Assembly: GCA_009776715.1 (NCBI GenBank)
Contig: WRNF01000069.1
Location: forward strand, 1,944 to 7,860
DNA length: 5,917 nt
Direction: 5' to 3'
Origin: Treponema sp.
GTDB taxonomy: Bacteria > Spirochaetota > Spirochaetia > Treponematales > Breznakiellaceae
In this document: positions 4,482 through 5,917 of the stretch, in pieces
Layout: each line of letters starts with the position of its first letter
Numbering within the stretch: the first letter of the stretch is position 1
The notes under the pieces: model-generated
Told to the model about the DNA's origin: nothing
Databases searched by the model: none
The model's input: the letters and a program-made list of their open reading frames with translations, nothing else
Made by a program: the position numbers and the translations under genes

Positions 4482-5917
4482 ATGAAGAAAAACAACAAAA
4501 ACCGGTATTTAACGGCAATATTGGTATTATTATTATTAATAACAGGTGGAAATGTGTTTGCAAGCCCTGTTTTATTCAGCTCGCCGCAGAATGATGCCAC
4601 AACAGGAAGAATAAGAAGCGATGCCGATAATTTTTTATCTGTGCGGGACTATGCAAACCTTGATTTTAACAAATGGTTTAGCGTTATATCCTTTAAAAAC
4701 GCCCTTGCAACCAACTTCTATACATTTGCCGGCATCTCGCCTTCCGAGATGGCGCAGGCAGGCTTTGCAACAAATTTTGGAAAACTGTATATGGCTTTGT
4801 ACTACGGCGGCAACGCATGGAAAAGTTTTGGCAACGCAAATGTTTTTAATTACAGTGAACAGAATATTAGCGGTAAAAACATGCGTGTTTATAACAATCT
4901 TCCGGCATTTACTTTTAACCGGGATTTACAATTGTATAACGAAGCGGCCCTGTTATTTGGCATTGGAGATTTAATGGGCATTAGGCTTGCCTATGCCCAC
5001 AGTTTTCAGTCCGTAAAAGTAGACAATGATTTTGCGGTAATTAACGGCGGGAGCGTCAGCGGTTATGATTATTTTAAAAGTTACAAAGAAGGAGTAGGAA
5101 ATATTAACCCGGAAATCTCATGGGGATTGGCGAAAGAATTAATTCCTGGCAGGGGAATTAAACCCGAAGTAAAAGTTGATCTGATGTTTTATAAAAATTA
5201 TATTCAGAAGGAAGAATATACCGATAATACCCGCACTGAAACGAAGGGGACAGAAATTGTCAAGTCCCAAAATGAAGTAACTTTAGGCATTACCGCTAGT
5301 TTAGGCGGGTTTACTTTTGCACGGATAAACGATTTTAGTTTTGGCGCCGATATGGAATACGGTTTTTCGCTATTAATACCTTTTGGCAACGAGTATAGCT
5401 ATGAGGATGCTACGGGAAAATACCAGATAGCAAAATTCAAGGGCAGCGGAAATAAGCCTGATCAGGGTGAATCGTATCGTGAAACCGGCATGAATCAGCA
5501 TATAATTACCCCGTCTTTCGGCGCTTCATGGCAAGGCAACCGGCTTAACATTTCATCAAGGCTTGGCTTTGAAATGACATTAAGAAAAAATACATTAACA
5601 GATTTGAGATTTAAAGAAGTTGATGATGGAACCGGCAATATGAGACCCAATACTGAGGGAACACTGGTAAAAAGCAATAGGGACGAAACAACTTCCTTTT
5701 TTGCTTTTGCTCCTGTTCTTGGCTTAGGCATGCAGTGGGGAATTGTACCGAATATTCTGTTTCTGAATATTGGCGGCGAAATTAGTTTTGGCATACCGTA
5801 TTTTTGGACACAGGAACAAAAAACATATAATCAAGGAGTGGAAGATAAATCCAGATACAGTAAATTTAAGCGAAATACTGCAAACGGTACCGACACCCAG
5901 ACTACCGGAGCTTCTAC
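4482..5917 (+). CDS. Predicted outer-membrane beta-barrel protein, second of tandem pair (C-terminus beyond window)
   Basis: The frame stays open from ATG 4482 to the window end, giving 478 complete codons. An AAGGAG site (4470-4475) lies 6 nt before the ATG. The signal peptide has MKKNNKNR, a Leu-rich core and V-F-A, with likely cleavage after Ala27. It is a clear paralogue of the preceding gene: DADNFLSV (47-54) and FNKWFSVISF (62-71) sit at the same residue numbers, followed by GFATNFG (94-100), YNEAALLFG (152-160), GNINPEISWG (206-215) and M-Q-W-G-I-V-P (417-423). Its first visible insertion is about ten residues near 77-90. The last visible residues, T-T-G-A-S, align with the first protein's Y-T-G-A-S at about 446-450, so roughly 50 residues should be missing. 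Only 41 nt separate the genes, with a weak hairpin (4448-4468) and no U-run, so they are probably co-transcribed. The function is unknown; a barrel at the cell surface is inferred. Confidence 0.75.
   Translation, partial: MKKNNKNRYLTAILVLLLLITGGNVFASPVLFSSPQNDATTGRIRSDADNFLSVRDYANLDFNKWFSVISFKNALATNFYTFAGISPSEMAQAGFATNFGKLYMALYYGGNAWKSFGNANVFNYSEQNISGKNMRVYNNLPAFTFNRDLQLYNEAALLFGIGDLMGIRLAYAHSFQSVKVDNDFAVINGGSVSGYDYFKSYKEGVGNINPEISWGLAKELIPGRGIKPEVKVDLMFYKNYIQKEEYTDNTRTETKGTEIVKSQNEVTLGITASLGGFTFARINDFSFGADMEYGFSLLIPFGNEYSYEDATGKYQIAKFKGSGNKPDQGESYRETGMNQHIITPSFGASWQGNRLNISSRLGFEMTLRKNTLTDLRFKEVDDGTGNMRPNTEGTLVKSNRDETTSFFAFAPVLGLGMQWGIVPNILFLNIGGEISFGIPYFWTQEQKTYNQGVEDKSRYSKFKRNTANGTDTQTTGAS

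Noticed and set aside
4621..4974. Alternative plus-strand frame within the second barrel gene
   Set aside because: The overlapping frame carries a signal peptide and blocks conserved with the preceding paralogue, so this frame is a shadow.

Overview
The window looks like a piece of a spirochaete chromosome, most probably a Treponema-like host-associated species. The reasons are indirect: moderate-to-low GC with A/T-rich intergenic stretches, a lipoprotein with a relaxed spirochaete-type lipobox (V-F-G-C), and a tandem pair of large, Tyr/Phe/Gly/Asn-rich exported proteins that look like outer-membrane beta-barrels. Nothing here fixes the species.

Layout, left to right. Positions 1-208 (minus) hold the first 69 codons of a D-2-hydroxyacid / phosphoglycerate dehydrogenase-like gene. 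It is divergent from a KDPG/KHG aldolase gene (276-965, plus). The short gap between them holds overlapping back-to-back promoters around a perfect 12-bp palindrome. A near-consensus promoter (1081-1110) then drives a single secreted OB-fold protein of the YgiW/YdeI (BOF) type (1141-1566), which ends at a strong intrinsic terminator (1578-1603). Convergent to it is a TPR-repeat lipoprotein (1672-2496, minus) with a leader of about 165 nt that can fold. A 441-bp divergent region follows. On its right a consensus promoter (2831-2859) and a leader with two hairpins precede two consecutive paralogous barrel-like proteins: a complete 500-residue one (2938-4440) and a second one that runs off the window (4482-5917).

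Functionally there are two parts. The left end is sugar-acid carbon metabolism, inferred from the aldolase and its divergent dehydrogenase partner. The rest is cell-envelope material: a periplasmic OB-fold protein, a periplasm-facing TPR lipoprotein, and a two-gene barrel operon. No mobile element, CRISPR array, tRNA or rRNA was seen. The parts least explained by standard annotation are the barrel paralogue pair and the folded leaders upstream of the lipoprotein and of the first barrel gene.
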